A stretch of 54,761 nt of DNA from Paracoccaceae bacterium. GTDB lineage: Bacteria; Pseudomonadota; Alphaproteobacteria; Rhodobacterales; Rhodobacteraceae. The first letter of the stretch is position 1; the number at the start of each line of letters is the position of its first letter. A model generated the notes under the pieces. It worked only from the letters and a program-made list of their open reading frames with translations. It was not told where the DNA came from and did no database searches. The DNA lies in NCBI GenBank assembly GCA_007694945.1, contig REER01000084.1, positions 1 to 54,761 of the forward strand. The letters are read 5' to 3'. Position numbers and translations under genes: made by a program. Below are positions 43,338 through 51,481 of this stretch, piece by piece.

Positions 43338-45017
43338 ATGTCAGACACAAACGAGAACGAGTCGGCAGAGCCAGAAACGGACGCCCTGCCCGAACCAGAG
43401 GGCGCGTCCGATATCATCGAGACCGATTACGAAATCGGTCAGGACAATGTGACACCCAAAATCGGCCCCTTCGGCCTTGATATTCACAACCCCGTCTTTC
43501 TTGTCTCGGGCATTGTGGTGATTGCCTTTGTCATCATCACGCTGGCGTTCCAGGACGTGGTCGGCCCGGCGCTGGGCGAGCTGCGTGGCTTCCTGACCTC
43601 GAGTTTCGACTGGTTCCTGATCATGGCAGGCAATATCTTCGTGATTGTCTGCCTCGGCATCCTGGTCTCTCCGCTCGGCAAGGTGCGGATCGGCGGCGCG
43701 GATGCGACGCCTGATTACGGCTACCCCGGCTGGTTCGCGATGCTGTTTGCCGCCGGCATGGGCATCGGGCTGATGTTCTTCGGCGTGCTTGAACCGGCCT
43801 ATTACTTCGCCACCCCCTGGGGCGATCAGCCACTGATGAACGAGATCGGCATTGTCGATGGCGAACTGGCGGATCCGGCAGCAGTCGAGGCTGCGCGCCT
43901 GTCGGCCATGGCCGGGACGATCTACCATTGGGGCCTGCACCCCTGGGCGATCTATGCCGTGGTGGCGCTGAGCCTCGCGCTCTTTGCCTACAACAAGGGC
44001 CTGCCGCTGACCGTGCGTTCGATCTTCTACCCGATCTTCGGCGAGCGGATCTGGGGCTGGCCGGGCCATGTCATCGACATTCTAGCGGTGTTTGCCACGC
44101 TGTTCGGGCTGGCCACATCGCTGGGGCTTGGCGCACAGCAGGCATCTGCCGGGATCGGCTTCGTCTTCGGGATCGAGGGCGCGGGCGAGAGCGTTACCTT
44201 CGCAGTGGTCCTGATCGCCATCATCACCGCATTGGCACTGATCTCGGTACTGCGCGGGCTTGAGGGCGGCGTCAAGCGTCTGTCCGAGCTGAACCTGATC
44301 CTGGCAATGGTGTTGCTGGCCTTCGTCATCCTGGTGGGGCCGACGGCAGTGCTGTTTGGCCAGTTCTTCGGGAATGTCGGCGCCTATTTCTCCGAGATGC
44401 TGGCGCTGTCGAACCCGGTCGGGCGCGACGATGATGGCTTCCGTCAGGGCTGGACCGCCTTCTACTGGGCCTGGTGGATCAGCTGGTCGCCCTTTGTCGG
44501 CATGTTCATCGCCCGGGTCAGCCGCGGTCGCACGGTGCGCGAGTTCATCACCTGCGTGCTGCTGATCCCGACGGTCGTCTCGGTGATCTGGATGACGGCG
44601 ATGGGCGGCACTGCCATCGACCAGATGATCAATCAGGTTACGGAAAGCGCTGTCTATGGCTTCGTGGTCGCGGATTACGTGCCGGAACTCTCGCTTTTCG
44701 GGATGCTCTCGGAACTGCCCTTTGCGGCCATCACCTCGGTGATCGGGATCGTGCTGGTGATCGTATTCTTCGTCACCTCCTCGGACTCGGGCAGCCTCGT
44801 GATCGACACGATTACGGCAGGCGGCAAGATCAACGCGCCGGTCAGCCAGCGCGTGTTCTGGGTGATCTTCGAGGGCCTCATCGCCGCGACGCTGCTGATC
44901 GGCGGTGGGCTGGTGGCGTTGCAGGCAGCGTCGGTTTCAACCGGCCTGCCGTTCGCATTGGTCCTGCTGCTGGCCTGCTATGCGTTGATACGCGGGCTGA
45001 TGAGTGAGCCGCGATAG
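43338..45017 (+). CDS. BCCT-family betaine/choline/carnitine transporter
   Basis: The 559-residue protein has an acidic N-terminal tail of about 45 residues and twelve membrane segments. Characteristic parts are FAAGMGIGLMFFGVLEP, the tryptophan-rich FYWAWWISWSPFVGMFIARVSRGRT (BCCT substrate-site helix), and VTSSDSGSLVIDTITAGG. Compatible solutes such as glycine betaine or choline are the usual substrates; I cannot say which from sequence. The motif VTSSDSG is closer to BetT/LcoP-type members than to BetP. GGAGAGGATA precedes the ATG. It follows the Usp gene and is ended by a clear terminator. Confidence 0.93.
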   Translation: MSDTNENESAEPETDALPEPEGASDIIETDYEIGQDNVTPKIGPFGLDIHNPVFLVSGIVVIAFVIITLAFQDVVGPALGELRGFLTSSFDWFLIMAGNIFVIVCLGILVSPLGKVRIGGADATPDYGYPGWFAMLFAAGMGIGLMFFGVLEPAYYFATPWGDQPLMNEIGIVDGELADPAAVEAARLSAMAGTIYHWGLHPWAIYAVVALSLALFAYNKGLPLTVRSIFYPIFGERIWGWPGHVIDILAVFATLFGLATSLGLGAQQASAGIGFVFGIEGAGESVTFAVVLIAIITALALISVLRGLEGGVKRLSELNLILAMVLLAFVILVGPTAVLFGQFFGNVGAYFSEMLALSNPVGRDDDGFRQGWTAFYWAWWISWSPFVGMFIARVSRGRTVREFITCVLLIPTVVSVIWMTAMGGTAIDQMINQVTESAVYGFVVADYVPELSLFGMLSELPFAAITSVIGIVLVIVFFVTSSDSGSLVIDTITAGGKINAPVSQRVFWVIFEGLIAATLLIGGGLVALQAASVSTGLPFALVLLLACYALIRGLMSEPR

Positions 45018-45038
45018 GCCGCGCAGGAATGCCGACCG

Positions 45039-45067
45039 AAAGGCGCCCCATTGCGGGCGCCTTTCTT
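45039..45067 (+). terminator. Rho-independent terminator after the BCCT gene
   Basis: AAAGGCGCCC (45039-45048) pairs perfectly with GGGCGCCTTT (45055-45064) across a six-base loop, followed by CTT. It starts 22 bases after the transporter stop. Confidence 0.85.
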
Positions 45068-45150
45068 CTGGCGGCCACAGGCTGACGCGAGGTCGGACTT
45101 GCGCGATCAGTCGTTCGGCGCGAAATTGGAATCGTCTGGGAGGAGGTATC

Positions 45151-45543
45151 ATGCGAAAAAGAACTCTTGCTGCCATGGCGCTCAGCCTGCTGGCCCTGCC
45201 CGCGCTGGCCGATCCGGTCCATGGCGTGTGGAAAACCCAACCCGATGACAACGGCAATTTCGGTCATGTCCGGATGCAGACCTGCCCAGATGGGCTCATA
45301 TGCGGTGGGCTGATCGCGGCTTTCGACGGCGGCGGCCAGTCGATTGAATCCGACAATATCGGCCGGGCCATTGTCTGGGAGATGGAGCCGCAATCGGACG
45401 GGCAATACCGCAATGGCCGTATCTGGGCACCCGACCGCGACCGCACCTATAATTCGCGCATGGAATTGCGCGGCAATGTTCTCGGGGTCTCGGGCTGCGT
45501 GCTCGGGATCTGCCGTGAACAGGAATGGACCCGCGTCCAGTGA
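45151..45543 (+). CDS. DUF2147 exported protein
   Basis: The 130-residue protein has a signal peptide (MRKRTLAAMALSLLALPALA, cut before DPVHG) and the DUF2147 pattern GVWKTQPDDNGNFGHVRMQTC, GLIC, GRIWAPDRDRTYNSRMELRGNVLGVSGCVLGICREQEWTRV. Proteins of this family are small, periplasmic, and of unknown function; some are induced by envelope or metabolic stress. Four cysteines could form two disulfides. AGGAGG lies 4 bases before the ATG at 45151. It is a single-gene unit between two terminators. Confidence 0.86.
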   Translation: MRKRTLAAMALSLLALPALADPVHGVWKTQPDDNGNFGHVRMQTCPDGLICGGLIAAFDGGGQSIESDNIGRAIVWEMEPQSDGQYRNGRIWAPDRDRTYNSRMELRGNVLGVSGCVLGICREQEWTRVQ

Positions 45544-45551
45544 GTGGCAAC

Positions 45552-45574
45552 CGCGCGGCCCGGAGGGCCGCGCG
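45552..45574 (+). terminator. GC-rich hairpin after the DUF2147 gene
   Basis: Nine bases CGCGCGGCC pair with GGCCGCGCG across CGGAG. TCAAG follows without a T run, so it is a strong hairpin but not a textbook intrinsic terminator. It lies 9 bases after the stop. Confidence 0.55.
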
Positions 45575-45710
45575 TCAAGTAATCGATCATCCGGCCATGG
45601 CCCCGGATATAAGCTTCCTTGTATTTCGAACGCTCGTACGCGTAACCCAATGACACTGGCCAGACACTCGCTATAGTGTGCTCTGTCGTGAGGCAACGCA
45701 GGATAGCATC

Positions 45711-46673
45711 TTGGCCTATCTCTATGAGTGCGAGGTCTTCCATGCGGCGGATATCCGTGTGCGCTGGGGGATAAATGAAGGCGAAGGGCTGGGCCTGCCC
45801 GCGCAGCTTTGCGCGGGCGATATCTACGCGCTGGAACGCAACGCAACGCCCAGGGCCCTGCATCTGCGCATGGGCGAGACAATCACGCTGGCAAAGAGCG
45901 AAACCGTCGATGGCGTGGTCACGGTCCATGCCGAATTGCAGCTGATGTCATCTGATGGCGAACTCTTGCCCGCCATGCTGATCGAGGCTGGCACAACGCT
46001 CTATCTGCTGCCACTTTCGCCGATGCGGGCCGAGACGGACTATGCGCTGATCGGCATGGAAGAGGACAGCCCCGCGCTGCGCATGTCCGAACTGGTGATG
46101 GGCTGCTTCGGTCCCGGCACGCGCATCACCATGGGCGACGGGCAGCTTGTGCCGGTCGAAGACCTCGCCCCGGGCATGGAGGTGCGCACCCGCGACCACG
46201 GCGCGCAACCGCTACGCTGGGTGGGCAAGCTCACCAAACGCGCGCATGGCAGCTTCGCGCCGGTCACCTTTCCGCCGGGACTGTTGGGCAATCTCGGCCC
46301 ACTGACAATTGGCCCGTTGCAGCGTATCTTTCTCTATCAGCGCGGTGAAGACAGGCTGGGCAGCCGCGCGGAGGTGCTGGTGCAGGCGCAGTATCTGGTC
46401 GATGGCCGGCGTGTGCTGCAGCGCGAGGGCGGTTTTGCTACTCATTTCAGCCTCGCTTTTGACCATCATCAGATCATCTATGCCGAGGGCATCCCGGTCG
46501 AGAGCCTGCTTGTGTCGCGCGCCAGCGTCGCGCGCCTGCCCGAGGAACTCGCCAGCGTGCTCGCCACACGCTTTCCCGGCCTGAACCAGCGCGCGCATTT
46601 CGCGCAGGAACTGCCCGCCGGGCCGATGACCGAAAATCTGCGCGCGGCATTATTGCAGCCCAAAGAAAAGTGA
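45711..46673 (+). CDS. Hint-domain (hedgehog/intein-like) protein
   Basis: The 320-residue protein has an N-terminal region of unknown fold and a Hint domain from about 130: MGCFGPGTRITMGDGQLVPVEDLAPGMEVRTRDHGAQPLRWVGKL is the classic start of the Hint_2 module, with the potential autoprocessing cysteine in MGCFGPGT. No adjacent effector or repeat domain is visible. Such proteins are common in Rhodobacterales and usually have no assigned function. The start is uncertain: a TTG at 45711 with AGGA 7 bases upstream gives MAYLYECEVF, while a GTG at 45678 has no ribosome site. It is followed by a Usp gene, 65 bases on. Confidence 0.78.
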   Translation: MAYLYECEVFHAADIRVRWGINEGEGLGLPAQLCAGDIYALERNATPRALHLRMGETITLAKSETVDGVVTVHAELQLMSSDGELLPAMLIEAGTTLYLLPLSPMRAETDYALIGMEEDSPALRMSELVMGCFGPGTRITMGDGQLVPVEDLAPGMEVRTRDHGAQPLRWVGKLTKRAHGSFAPVTFPPGLLGNLGPLTIGPLQRIFLYQRGEDRLGSRAEVLVQAQYLVDGRRVLQREGGFATHFSLAFDHHQIIYAEGIPVESLLVSRASVARLPEELASVLATRFPGLNQRAHFAQELPAGPMTENLRAALLQPKEK

Positions 46674-46738
46674 CGGGCAGGATGCAATCTGCTATGTGAT
46701 TTCGGTGCTGCTAAATTTTCCTTTCGAGGCCCGCGTCT

Positions 46739-47578
46739 GTGTTCGAACCCAAGACTATTCTGGCTGCAACCGACCTGACCCGGCGATCAGCTGCTGTTCC
46801 TGCCCGCGCCGCCGAGATCGCCCGAGCGCATGACGCGCGGCTGGTGCTGGTCCATGTGCTCGAACCTGCCAAAACGGGCGTCGCGCGACTGCGGCTCGGT
46901 CGCAAGGACGACCGCCTGCGCCGCGCACAGAGTGAAATGGGCACGCTGCGCGCGCAGTTTCCGGATATCGAGATCACCTGTCGGGTTGTCGAGGGCAACC
47001 CTGCAAAGGTGATCCCCGAACTTGCCGACAAGCACGGCGCCGACCTGATCGTGCTCGGTCTGCACCTGCCGCGCCGTGTGCTCGAGACCCTGCGCCTGTC
47101 CAATCTCGAGCGCATCACGCAGGCGACCCGTTGCCCGGTGCTGATTGCCCATAACGATACTGCGGTACCCTACCGCCGGGCGCTCGGCGCGATCACCTTC
47201 GCGCCTGCCTCGGCGCGAGCGCTGCGCGTGGCCGCGCGCCTTGCGCCAGAGGCAGAGCTTCACGCCATTCATGCACTGCAAATGCCGTTTGCCGCGAAGC
47301 GGACTTCTGCCGACCTGATGAAAACGCCCGAGATGACCAAGGCCGAACTCCTGCGCGATGCCTTCATGGCGCTGGACGGACGGCCCGAGCACCTGCACCT
47401 GCCCGAGATCGTGCCGGGGGGCGTCCACGAGGTGCTGCAATTCCGGATCGGGGAACTGCAGCCCGATCTGGTCGTGATCGGCTCGCATTCCGGGCGCGAC
47501 CCTGAAAACCTGGGCAATTACGCGCGCGACCTGATGCGCGCACCGCCCACTGACATGCTGGTCGCCAAGCCCGGATAG
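46739..47578 (+). CDS. Universal stress protein with two tandem Usp domains
   Basis: The 279-residue protein contains two Usp modules: residues 1-140 (ILAATDLTRRSAAVPARAAEIARAHDARLVLVHVLEP, ADLIVLGLHLP) and 150-279 (PDLVVIGSHSGRDPENLGNYARDLMRAPPTDMLVAKPG). The second half keeps the core fold but lacks the typical GS(V/T) loop, so it may not bind ATP. The start is a GTG at 46739 with GAGG about 9 bases before it. The first ORF ahead, a Hint protein, and this gene share the strand; the gap to pdhA is 114 bases. Confidence 0.83.
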   Translation: MFEPKTILAATDLTRRSAAVPARAAEIARAHDARLVLVHVLEPAKTGVARLRLGRKDDRLRRAQSEMGTLRAQFPDIEITCRVVEGNPAKVIPELADKHGADLIVLGLHLPRRVLETLRLSNLERITQATRCPVLIAHNDTAVPYRRALGAITFAPASARALRVAARLAPEAELHAIHALQMPFAAKRTSADLMKTPEMTKAELLRDAFMALDGRPEHLHLPEIVPGGVHEVLQFRIGELQPDLVVIGSHSGRDPENLGNYARDLMRAPPTDMLVAKPG

Positions 47579-47646
47579 CGGCTTTGCACCCGGAGCATGG
47601 CCGGGCGCGGAAAAACCCTCGCATGCCCTCCGAATTTGCGCTAAGG

Positions 47647-47668
47647 AATGGTTTAACGTTGAACCATT
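47647..47668. promoter_or_regulatory. Near-palindrome upstream of pdhA, candidate operator
   Basis: The 22 bases from 47647 begin AATGGTTTAAC and end GTTGAACCATT. Ten of eleven pairs match; the mismatch is the fourth from the centre (T at 47654 against G at 47661). It ends 24 bases before the pdhA start codon. A possible -35 box, TTGCGC (47636-47641), lies just upstream, so the palindrome would sit in the spacer and -10 zone, a typical place for a repressor. Confidence 0.6.
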
Positions 47669-47692
47669 GCTTTCAGGGAGGAGGCGACGCTT

Positions 47693-48682
47693 ATGGCCGC
47701 GCGAAAATCCACTGCCAAATCAAATGTGTCTGCCGAGGAATTGCTCGGCTACTACAAGGACATGCTGCTCATCCGGCGATTCGAGGAAAAGGCCGGGCAG
47801 CTATACGGCATGGGGCTGATCGGCGGTTTCTGCCACCTTTATATCGGGCAGGAAGCCGTTGTCGTGGGGCTCGAGGCCACGGCCAAGCCTGACGACAAGC
47901 GCATCACCACCTATCGCGACCACGGCCACATGCTGGCCTGCGGCATGAACCCAAAGGGCGTGATGGCCGAGCTGACGGGCCGCGAGGGGGGGCTGTCCAA
48001 GGGCAAAGGCGGCTCGATGCACATGTTCTCGAAGGAGAAGCATTTCTATGGCGGCCACGGGATTGTCGGTGCCAATGTGCCGCTGGGCGCGGGGCTGGCC
48101 TTTTCCGACATGTACAAGGGCAACGACAACGTCACCTTCACCTATTTCGGCGACGGCGCGGCCAATCAGGGCCAGGTCTATGAGACCTACAACATGGCCA
48201 TGCTCTGGACACTCCCGGTCATTTTCGTGATCGAAAACAACAAATACGCCATGGGCACCAGCGTTCAGCGCGCCACGAAATCGCCCTCGCTCTGGGAGCG
48301 CGGCGCTGCCTATGGCATCAAGGGCGAGGAAGTGGACGGCATGGATGTGCTCGCGGTCAAGGCCGCAGGTGAAAAGGCCGTCGCGCACTGCCGCGCCGGC
48401 AAGGGCCCTTATATCCTCGAAATCATGACCTATCGCTACCGGGGCCACTCGATGTCGGACCCTGCCAAATACCGCACCCGCGACGAGGTTCAGAAGGTGC
48501 GCTCGGAGCGCGACGCCATCGAGCATGTGCGCGACCTGTTGTTGCAGGGCAAACATGCGACCGAGGATGATCTGAAAGAGATCGACAAGGAGATCAAGGC
48601 CGTCGTGAACGAGGCCGCCGAATTCTCCAAGGAGAGCCCCGAGCCCGCGCTCGAGGAACTCTGGACGGATATCTACGCGTAA
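47693..48682 (+). CDS. pdhA: Pyruvate dehydrogenase E1 component, alpha subunit
   Basis: With the beta subunit this forms the thiamine-dependent E1 that decarboxylates pyruvate. The 329-residue protein has the TPP-binding motif GDGAANQGQVYETYNMAMLW and IENNKYAMGT, plus the region LSKGKGGSMHMFSKEKHFYGGHGIVGANVPLG. MTYRYRGHSMSDPAKYRT matches the phosphorylation-loop region of mitochondrial E1 alpha. AGGGAGGAGG lies before the ATG. It is the first gene of pdhA-pdhB-pdhC. Confidence 0.96.
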   Translation: MAARKSTAKSNVSAEELLGYYKDMLLIRRFEEKAGQLYGMGLIGGFCHLYIGQEAVVVGLEATAKPDDKRITTYRDHGHMLACGMNPKGVMAELTGREGGLSKGKGGSMHMFSKEKHFYGGHGIVGANVPLGAGLAFSDMYKGNDNVTFTYFGDGAANQGQVYETYNMAMLWTLPVIFVIENNKYAMGTSVQRATKSPSLWERGAAYGIKGEEVDGMDVLAVKAAGEKAVAHCRAGKGPYILEIMTYRYRGHSMSDPAKYRTRDEVQKVRSERDAIEHVRDLLLQGKHATEDDLKEIDKEIKAVVNEAAEFSKESPEPALEELWTDIYA

Positions 48683-48703
48683 GGCTTGGGGAGGATTACC
48701 GAC

Positions 48704-50083
48704 ATGGCAACCGAAGTACTGATGCCCGCCCTCTCGCCAACCATGGAAGAAGGCACGCTGGCAAAATGGCTGGTCAAGGAGGGGGATACGGTCTCTTCCG
48801 GTGATATTCTGGCCGAGATCGAGACCGACAAGGCGACGATGGAATTCGAGGCCGTAGATGAAGGCGTGATGGGCAAGATCCTTGTCGAGGCCGGAACCGA
48901 AGGGGTAAAGGTCAACACGCCAATCGCGATCCTGGTCGAAGAGGGCGAAGAGGTCCCCGCCGAGGGCGCGAAGACAAAGAGCGCCCCGGCCCCGGCAACG
49001 CTCAATGGCGAAGAGGGCAAGGTCGCAGCCCCCGCAACAGCTGCCCCTGCCCCTGACGCCCCCAAGCCCGACACCTCGCCGGACTGGCCCGAGGGCACCG
49101 AGATGAAGACCCAGACCGTGCGCGAGGCGCTCCGCGACGCCATGGCCGAAGAGATGCGCAGCATGGACGAGGTGTTCGTGATGGGCGAAGAGGTCGCCGA
49201 ATATCAGGGCGCCTACAAGATCACCCAAGGGCTGCTTGATGAATTCGGCGCGCGTCGCGTGATCGACACACCGATCACCGAGCATGGGTTCGCCGGCATC
49301 GGCGTGGGCGCTGCCTTTGGCGGGCTGCGCCCGATCGTCGAGTTCATGACCTTCAACTTCGCCATGCAGGCGATTGACCAGATCATCAACTCGGCGGCCA
49401 AGACGCTCTACATGTCGGGCGGGCAGATGGGCTGCCCCATCGTCTTCCGCGGCCCCAATGGCGCCGCCGCCCGGGTGGGCGCGCAGCATAGCCAGTGCTA
49501 TGCCGCGTGGTATTCGCACATTCCGGGGCTGAAAGTCGCCATGCCCTATTCCGCTGCCGATGCGAAGGGCCTGTTGAAAACCGCCATCCGCGACCCCAAC
49601 CCGGTGATCTTCCTCGAGAATGAGATCCTCTATGGCCGCAGCTTCGAAGTGCCGGATCTCGATGATTTCACCGTGCCCTTCGGCAAGGCCAAGACTTGGC
49701 GCAAGGGATCGGACGTCACCATCGTCAGCTTCGGCATCGGCATGACCTATGCGCTCGAGGCCGCCGAGCAGCTGGCAGGCGACGGGATCGAAGCCGAGGT
49801 TATCGACCTGCGCACCATCCGCCCCATGGATACCGACGCGATCCTCGCCTCTGTGATGAAGACCAACCGGCTGGTCACGGTCGAGGAAGGTTTCCCGCAA
49901 AGCTCGGTCGGCAATTACATCACCTCGGTGGTTATGGAACAGGCCTTCGACTATCTCGACGCGCCGGTGATCAATCTCTGCGGCAAGGATGTGCCCATGC
50001 CCTATGCCGCCAATCTCGAGAAACTCGCCCTGGTCACGACCGATGAAGTGGTCGAGGCCGTGCGCAAAGTCACCTATCGCTGA
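48704..50083 (+). CDS. pdhB: Pyruvate dehydrogenase E1 component, beta subunit, with N-terminal lipoyl domain
   Basis: The 459-residue protein starts with a lipoyl domain (about 1-80, lysine in [12 protein letters not shown]), then an Ala/Pro-rich linker, then E1 beta proper (from about 135): [68 protein letters not shown] and [15 protein letters not shown]. The extra lipoyl domain is known in alphaproteobacterial PdhB. I chose the ATG at 48704 over an in-frame start 18 bases upstream because GGGGAGG precedes it at a good distance and it begins [12 protein letters not shown]. The lipoyl domain is nearly identical to that of the next gene. Confidence 0.95.
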   Translation: MATEVLMPALSPTMEEGTLAKWLVKEGDTVSSGDILAEIETDKATMEFEAVDEGVMGKILVEAGTEGVKVNTPIAILVEEGEEVPAEGAKTKSAPAPATLNGEEGKVAAPATAAPAPDAPKPDTSPDWPEGTEMKTQTVREALRDAMAEEMRSMDEVFVMGEEVAEYQGAYKITQGLLDEFGARRVIDTPITEHGFAGIGVGAAFGGLRPIVEFMTFNFAMQAIDQIINSAAKTLYMSGGQMGCPIVFRGPNGAAARVGAQHSQCYAAWYSHIPGLKVAMPYSAADAKGLLKTAIRDPNPVIFLENEILYGRSFEVPDLDDFTVPFGKAKTWRKGSDVTIVSFGIGMTYALEAAEQLAGDGIEAEVIDLRTIRPMDTDAILASVMKTNRLVTVEEGFPQSSVGNYITSVVMEQAFDYLDAPVINLCGKDVPMPYAANLEKLALVTTDEVVEAVRKVTYR

Positions 50084-50097
50084 GGGAGGAGATCGCG

Positions 50098-51423
50098 ATG
50101 CCAACGGAAATCCTGATGCCCGCCCTCTCGCCGACGATGGAAGAGGGCACGCTCGCCAAATGGCTGGTCAAGGAAGGCGATGAGGTCGCCTCTGGCGATA
50201 TCCTCGCCGAGATCGAGACCGACAAGGCCACGATGGAATTCGAGGCCGTCGATGAAGGCAAGATCGGCAAGATCCTGGTCGAGGCCGGCACCGATGGTGT
50301 AAAAGTCAACACCCCCATCGCGGTGCTGCTTGAAGACGGCGAATCCGCCGATGATATCGGTGATACATCAGCGAAAGCGCCGGATGCGAAGCCCGACGCG
50401 GGCGCGGAGGCGGCCCCCGCCAATACAAGTAAGGGGGGGGGCGCCGACAAGCCCGCCCCCGCTGCGGCCCCGCCTGCCCCCAAGTCAGATGGCAAACGCA
50501 TCTTCGCCTCGCCGCTCGCGCGCCGCATCGCTGCCGAAAAGGGCCTCGATCTGAGCCAGATCACCGGCTCCGGTCCGCATGGCCGCATCGTCAAGGCCGA
50601 TGTCGAGAGCGCCAGGCCCGCTGCGGCGCCTGCCAAAGGCGAGGCTTCCGCCGCCAAGCCCGAGGCACCTGCGAAAGCCGCCATGGCCTCTGGCCCCTCC
50701 GCCGATCAGGTCGCGCGCATGTATGAGGGCCGCGACTATGAGGAAGTCGCTCTCGACGGCATGCGCAAGACGGTCGCCGCGCGCCTGACCGAGGCCAAGC
50801 AGACCATCCCGCATTTCTACCTGCGCCGCGATGTGACACTCGATGCGCTGATGAAGTTCCGCAGTCAGCTCAACGCCCAGCTCGAGCCGCGCGGGATCAA
50901 GCTGTCGGTCAATGACTTCATCATCAAGGCCAGCGCCATGGCGCTGCAGGCCGTTCCAGATTGCAATGCCGTCTGGGCCGGGGACCGGATGCTGCGACTG
51001 AAGCCCTCCGATGTGGCCGTTGCGGTCGCCGTCGAAGGCGGACTCTTCACGCCGGTCCTGAAGGACGCGCATCTCAAATCCCTGTCGGCGCTGTCGGCCG
51101 AGATGAAGGACCTTGCCACCCGCGCCCGCAACAAGAAACTCGCGCCGCATGAATATGTCGGTGGCGCGATGGCTATCTCCAATCTCGGCATGTTCGGGAT
51201 CGAGAATTTCGACGCCGTCATCAACCCGCCGCATGGCTCGATCCTCGCCGTCGGGGCAGGTCTGAAAAAACCCGTCATCGACACGGAGGGCGCGGTCACC
51301 ACGGCAACGGTCATGTCCATGACCCTCTCGGTCGATCACCGTGTGATCGACGGCGCGCTCGGGGCCGAATTCCTCAAGGAAGTCGTGACCTATCTTGAGA
51401 ACCCGATGACCATGCTCGCCTGA
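50098..51423 (+). CDS. pdhC: Pyruvate dehydrogenase E2 component (dihydrolipoamide acetyltransferase)
   Basis: E2 transfers the acetyl group from lipoate to CoA and forms the core of the complex. The 441-residue protein has one lipoyl domain (1-80, [12 protein letters not shown]), a linker, the peripheral-subunit-binding domain (about 138-172, [35 protein letters not shown]) and the catalytic domain with [18 protein letters not shown], holding the HxxxDG motif. The linker contains a run of nine G (50433-50441). GAGGGAGGAGA precedes the ATG, 14 bases after pdhB. The E3 gene (lpd) is not downstream: the next gene is convergent dacB. Confidence 0.96.
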   Translation: MPTEILMPALSPTMEEGTLAKWLVKEGDEVASGDILAEIETDKATMEFEAVDEGKIGKILVEAGTDGVKVNTPIAVLLEDGESADDIGDTSAKAPDAKPDAGAEAAPANTSKGGGADKPAPAAAPPAPKSDGKRIFASPLARRIAAEKGLDLSQITGSGPHGRIVKADVESARPAAAPAKGEASAAKPEAPAKAAMASGPSADQVARMYEGRDYEEVALDGMRKTVAARLTEAKQTIPHFYLRRDVTLDALMKFRSQLNAQLEPRGIKLSVNDFIIKASAMALQAVPDCNAVWAGDRMLRLKPSDVAVAVAVEGGLFTPVLKDAHLKSLSALSAEMKDLATRARNKKLAPHEYVGGAMAISNLGMFGIENFDAVINPPHGSILAVGAGLKKPVIDTEGAVTTATVMSMTLSVDHRVIDGALGAEFLKEVVTYLENPMTMLA

Positions 51424-51429
51424 TTGGCC

Positions 51430-51456
51430 AGGCAGGGGGCCGCGGGCCCCCTGCCT
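51430..51456. terminator. Two-way hairpin between pdhC and dacB
   Basis: AGGCAGGGGGCC pairs with GGCCCCCTGCCT across a three-base loop, a stem of 12 pairs. It lies 6 bases after the pdhC stop and 25 bases after the dacB stop on the other strand. No T run is present on either side, so it is a strong hairpin of uncertain terminator strength. Confidence 0.62.
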
Positions 51457-51481
51457 CCCTCAAACTCCGAAGAATTCACCC

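Noticed and set aside
47579-47692. E. coli-type PdhR operator before pdhA
   Set aside because: The palindrome has TGGTT and AACCA arms but the spacing between them is far larger than the 3 bases of PdhR sites.
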